A stretch of 6,312 nucleotides of DNA from CAYVBE01 sp964448935. GTDB lineage: Bacteria > Planctomycetota > Brocadiia > SM23-32. Below the pieces are notes generated by a model. The model was not told the DNA's origin. It made no database searches and saw only the letters and a program-made list of their open reading frames with translations. The stretch covers positions 1 to 6,312 of the forward strand of contig CAYVBE010000224.1 of the NCBI GenBank assembly GCA_964448935.1, given 5' to 3'. Below, piece by piece: positions 6,101 through 6,312 of this stretch (position 1 is the first letter of the stretch; every line of letters starts with the position of its first letter). Made by a program: the position numbers and the translations under genes.

Positions 6101-6312
6101 GTGAAAAGGTGTGCCATAGTGATGGTCTCTATGTCGGCGATGATGTGCTGGGCGTGGACCGGGTGCAGCGACAGGCCGGGAACGGAATCGCGGCGGCCGT
6201 CGGAGGATTCCGGAACCGCCAGGCGGACTGCCGAGGCGCCCGCCGAAACCGGCCCCCGGCTGGTGATCGAGGAGAGACAGCACGACGCCGGCGAGGTCAA
6301 GGAGGGAGAGAC
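6101..6312 (+). CDS. Lipoprotein with DUF1573-like domain (3' truncated)
   Basis: The first 70 codons of a gene run off the right edge, starting 43 bp after gspC. The GTG start gives a lipoprotein signal peptide: basic n-region (KR), a hydrophobic Met/Ala-rich core, and a lipobox-like WTGC with the acylated Cys at about residue 21 (Trp at -3 is unusual). A polar, charged linker rich in Ser, Arg, Ala and Glu follows (about 22-51), suited to spanning from the membrane to a folded domain. The last residues, LVIEERQHDAGEVKEGE and then an ACN codon for Thr, match the opening of DUF1573 domains, whose first strand typically reads like 'DFG-V-x-x-GE'. DUF1573 proteins are Ig-like, mostly exported, and their function is poorly defined. 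The domain call rests on about 18 residues. Co-direction and the short gap suggest it belongs to the secretion operon, but a role there is inference. Confidence 0.7.
   Translation, partial: MKRCAIVMVSMSAMMCWAWTGCSDRPGTESRRPSEDSGTARRTAEAPAETGPRLVIEERQHDAGEVKEGE

Noticed and set aside
5506..6300. Minus-strand open frame (264 codons) over gspC and the lipoprotein start
   Set aside because: It overlaps two supported plus-strand genes, and its His/Pro/Arg-rich product is the complement of the proline-rich linker.
1..6312. CRISPR arrays, tRNA or rRNA genes, insertion sequences, defence genes
   Set aside because: No direct-repeat arrays, RNA gene signatures, transposase motifs or terminal inverted repeats were seen. 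Nearly all bases belong to the secretion operon.

Overview
This window holds part of one plus-strand operon for a type II secretion system (T2SS), or a close relative within the type IV filament family. The DNA is strongly GC-rich, gene-dense and codes only on the plus strand. Reading left to right, it contains: the 3' part of a GspL-like inner-membrane protein (2-928), a GspM-like protein (932-1411), the assembly ATPase GspE (1408-3081), an enlarged outer-membrane secretin GspD (3086-5539), a short GspC-like protein (5536-6057), and the start of a lipoprotein with a DUF1573-like signature (6101 to the right edge).

The five secretion genes are packed with no usable intergenic space. The junctions are +3 bp, an ATGA overlap, +4 bp and a second ATGA overlap, so they should be co-transcribed and partly translationally coupled. 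Each start has a purine-rich Shine-Dalgarno sequence inside the preceding gene. No promoter or terminator is visible. The only gap is 43 bp, between gspC and the lipoprotein gene.

By family knowledge, GspE hydrolyses ATP in the cytoplasm and is held at the membrane by GspL and GspM. GspC reaches across the periplasm from that platform to the N-terminal domains of GspD, which forms the outer-membrane channel. The pseudopilins (GspG-K) and the polytopic protein GspF are not in the window.

The organism is a Gram-negative-type (diderm) bacterium, since it has a secretin. Three things make a standard proteobacterial gsp operon unlikely: the order L-M-E-D-C, the long secretin and PDZ-less GspC, and a DUF1573-like lipoprotein neighbour. 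A Planctomycetota/PVC-like or other uncultured diderm lineage is my guess, with low confidence. ATA isoleucine codons are frequent in gspD despite the high GC.

The points most worth a second look are the secretin, which appears to carry five KH-like N modules after N0 instead of the usual three, and the gene order, which resembles a pilMNOPQ alignment cluster with an ATPase inserted and the last two genes swapped.
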